Part shown: positions 61,482 to 64,000 of the stretch, in pieces
Numbering within the stretch: position 1 is the first letter of the stretch
How the letters are laid out: each line of letters starts with the position of its first letter
Assembly: GCF_963678635.1 (NCBI RefSeq)
Contig: NC_087067.1
Coordinates: 16,135,018-16,199,017 of the forward strand
DNA length: 64,000 nucleotides
From: Symsagittifera roscoffensis
Taxonomy: Eukaryota > Xenacoelomorpha > Acoela > Convolutidae
Reading direction: 5' to 3'
The notes under the pieces: generated by a model
The model's database searches: none
Seen by the model: only the letters and a program-made list of their open reading frames with translations
Told to the model about the DNA's origin: nothing
Program-made: the position numbers and the translations under genes

Positions 61482-62677
61482 GTTTTATAGATTCCTTTCA
61501 ATAGTGAGAAAAAAAATCCGATAAAATTAAACATTGCGTATAATATAGTCAATCTTTCTAAGATGTAATAGGGCCATACTAGAAAGGCAAGAATTTCGTT
61601 TCTCGGAGTTACAAAGCTAAAAATATTGGTAGGTGAGATATCTTGTGGTCTGTATTTTTCGCCATTTCAATATATGTAGTCCTTAATTTCTTCAAAATAT
61701 CCGCTATAATCTTGAGTGTAAATGTCTGAAAAGCCTGCGCTGTCTGCAAGTTTGCGTAAATTTTGATCTCTTGATTGTCTTTGTATGGTGTCTATTTGTG
61801 TGAGTACTCTCGAAATTGTTGTGTACGAATGTGATGTTGTATATCTGATTTAGAGTTTATGCCTATCGATTGTAGATCGATATTCGGATTGCGAGCAATG
61901 GCTCTAATACTTTCGGGTGAAAACCTTTTTAATGGTTACATTAGTCTAGGGTATAGTGTTAGTAGGTAGTATTTTTATTCGTCGGGGTTCAATTGTATAA
62001 TATTGTGGCTATTTTCTGATCCACATGGGACTGCCGTATCCCAAAAATATGTTCTTTGGGAGAGTGTATCAACAAAATGTACTTTGTTTTTATGGAATAT
62101 TAGGATTCTTTTATAACATCGTTTGTCTTCAAAAACATCTAAAGGTGTTACTTTTTTTGTGCAAGTATAAAACCATAAAATGTTTCCTTCACAATCAAGG
62201 AAATTTGATCTATTTCCGGATAATAAATAACTGCGTAGGATTTTTTTAGAACTGCTAGTGCTAGCGATTGTAGAATCTATGTTTTTTCTAGTTCACAGAG
62301 TTGATGTTCTTTTTCTAATTCTGATAGTAACGTTTCTCGAAAAAATTTTGCTAACTCTAAAGTCTAGTTTCATGTCTAAGTGGATGTCATAATGAATTGC
62401 GCCAAAATATGTGTTGTTCATGAGTGATATTTTTTGTAATCGTGTACTGTCTGTGTCTTGTGGTTTTTTTTCCTGTGTTTCGTAGAAAGTTTAGTGGGAT
62501 GTATGAGGTTCCTCTATTTTGAGGATGATGTGTTGTGTGTTGGTCCTTTTCTATTTTTCCCGTGTTCATGTCGAAATCTTGATCGCATTCGACAAGTATT
62601 TCGGAATATTGTGTTTTATAGAGTGGATTTCTATATTTACATGCTAGTTCTGTTTCCTGATAGATTTGGAAACGTGT
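61482..62677 (-). pseudogene. envelope-like middle part, broken
   Basis: Minus-strand homology to 29762-30990 is visible in several frames, with stops between them (for example near 62387-62569 and around 62250). No long intact ORF. Confidence 0.5.
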
Positions 62678-63001
62678 TCAATTATTTTCTTTTTTATGGA
62701 TGTTTCTAAATTTATGATTTTTCTGTCTGATTTGATTTGGATTGACATTTTCAAACAGTATTGATTCGATAAAAATTTTTTGATGAAATTTTATCAATCT
62801 AGCGTGTATTTTTGCTACTTTGAATGAGTTACAAAGGTCTTCGGGAAACCAGACAATTGTTGCTTGGGTCCTAGTAGTAGGACCACAATAACCTTGATTA
62901 TTTTTGCTAGGTAGTCTCATTCCTTGGTAGATTATAGTGTTATCATTTAAATCTCGTGTGAGTTGTAAATTTTCAAGTTGTATTTTCCAATCGAAAAACA
63001 T
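62678..63001 (-). CDS. envelope-like glycoprotein segment
   Basis: Frame homologous to 29507-29761: FDWKIQLENLQLTRDLND, DNTIIYQGMRLPSKNNQGYC and TRTQATIVWFPEDLC, with cysteines kept in the same places apart from one replaced by serine. The ATG lies at the same position after the upstream stop as in the other copy. Confidence 0.6.
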   Translation of the reverse strand: MFFDWKIQLENLQLTRDLNDNTIIYQGMRLPSKNNQGYCGPTTRTQATIVWFPEDLCNSFKVAKIHARLIKFHQKIFIESILFENVNPNQIRQKNHKFRNIHKKENN

Positions 63002-63400
63002 TATATCTTGGTATCCTTTGTTTTTTGTGTCTGCTTTGCTGTTTGAAGGGTTATTTAATCCAATGTGTGGTATCCAATGTTTGTCGTGAAGATCATAAGT
63101 TAATCTTCCGTGTGCGCCATTGTATGGATATTTTTTGTCTAACTTAGTTTGTCCTTAGTATCTTTCAAGTTGTGCTTGGTGTGCAGAGTCTGTGAAAATT
63201 TGAAAGTTTACTAATTTTCTGTTTGAGTTTTTGTTTGTTGTTAGATTTAATCTGAGTAGTTGAATTTTACAATTTTCGGATTGTAGATGTAAAAGTCTTT
63301 CTATGCTGCTTTGATAGAAAGATTCGTGATCAATTCGGTTTTTATTTCCATTTGAGACTTGTGAACAATATACTTTCTTCTCGGAAAATGTCGCTGTGAT

Positions 63401-63685
63401 TCAATAACCTGTAAGTGTTGTTGCTCGGGCTGTTGAGTATAATATGGCTAAGATATTTGCGGTTTCTATAGCTTGTGGTTTGGATTCACATTGTGTTACT
63501 TGATCTATGCCATATTTATGTAATGTTTTTTGTTCATTTTCTTCACAATCATAATGTGTTACTAGTAAATCCTGAGGTCCTGTGCAAGGAGACGGATTTT
63601 GACTTTGTTCGGAAAAAGTTAGAAAAAGGAGATGTTGAATTGTGAAGATCTTTAAATTATACATGTGTGTGATAATCCTGAACAT
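63401..63685 (-). CDS. envelope-like glycoprotein N-terminus
   Basis: Signal-like hydrophobic start, then GPQDLLVTHYDCEENEQKTL and VTQCESKPQAIET, aligned with residues about 30-90 of the frame at 28845 with conserved cysteines. A stop follows TLTGY at 63401; the frame at 63002-63400 is broken. The minus-strand sequence from 63700 to 64000 continues into the Pro/Thr-rich ORF. Confidence 0.6.
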   Translation of the reverse strand: MFRIITHMYNLKIFTIQHLLFLTFSEQSQNPSPCTGPQDLLVTHYDCEENEQKTLHKYGIDQVTQCESKPQAIETANILAILYSTARATTLTGY

Positions 63686-64000
63686 GGGTTATAAAAAGTT
63701 ATATATCCAATTGTCTTTTTGGTATAGCTATCGTTTTATATCTTATTTCAGTTGTTATAAATGGGGGAGGTAAAGATTGAGCTGTGATACTTGGTGGGGC
63801 TAGTAGAAAAGGTTTATGTACATTGTTATTAAGTCTTACTATAATTTCGAATTTTAGTGTGAGACTTTTTTGTTGAAGGATTTGGATGTTATGTTTCTGA
63901 ATATCTTTGTGGATATATTGTCTTTATTGTAGTCTATTTAGTGCCCAGATGTGGAGTCTACTACTTTCCTGATGTTGACCAAATAATGGGGGAGGTGCTA

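Larger units (their letters stand above)
60159..64000 (-). mobile_element. 3' portion of a second large env-bearing Ty3/gypsy-family element, cut by window end
   Basis: Minus-strand relative of the element at 16771-35259. From the LTR inward it shows the 3' untranslated region, a terminal intron, the end of the last ORF, the envelope-like gene and the end of the Pro/Thr-rich ORF. Roughly a quarter of codons differ in the envelope N-terminus, with many silent changes. About 1.8 kb of the 3' accessory region is missing. Confidence 0.9.

Overview
The window is animal nuclear DNA. It is AT-rich, its genes are split by GT-AG introns, it carries a eukaryotic tRNA gene, and it encodes a secreted protein with von Willebrand D, C8 and TIL domains. 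Much of it is Ty3/gypsy LTR retrotransposons and short non-autonomous repeats. I cannot name the phylum from the sequence. No bacterial operon, CRISPR array or rRNA is present.

Layout. (1) Bases 2986-15714, minus strand: exons of a VWD-C8-TIL-VWC extracellular protein. Reading phase is kept across seven exons, but two in-frame TAA codons interrupt conserved domains, so it is probably a pseudogene or null allele. One intron holds a defective 5.85-kb Ty3/gypsy element (8225-14075, GTTT target-site duplication). A tRNA-derived SINE abuts another splice acceptor. (2) 15829-16262: an intact tRNA-Leu(UAA) gene facing a decayed inverted copy of itself. (3) 16771-35259, plus strand: a very large (18.5 kb) Ty3/gypsy-family element with 410-bp LTRs. 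It carries gag, protease, a reverse transcriptase that has lost its catalytic core, RNase H, a D,D35E integrase, and about 6 kb of extra genes after pol: a Pro/Thr-rich ORF, an envelope-like glycoprotein and a further 3' ORF. An intron follows directly after the last stop codon. (4) 37962-54830, minus strand: a complete six-exon, 468-residue MFS transporter related to SLC18B1, with introns full of satellites and MITE-like repeats. (5) 52621-60519: a 3.95-kb tandem duplication, almost identical between copies, that doubles the transporter's first exon. (6) 60159-64000, minus strand: the 3' part of a second, diverged copy of the large retroelement, cut by the window edge. It shows that the envelope-like gene and the terminal intron are shared family features.

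How the parts relate. The two host genes lie on the same strand and the retroelements sit in or between them. All three retroelements are broken, each in a different way: the first lacks integrase core, the second lacks RT core, and the third has lost most of the 3' accessory region. The most unusual content is the 3' half of the large element family. The extra ORFs, the terminal intron kept in two diverged copies, the PTAP motif in the envelope tail and a perfect palindrome in every LTR are worth following up.
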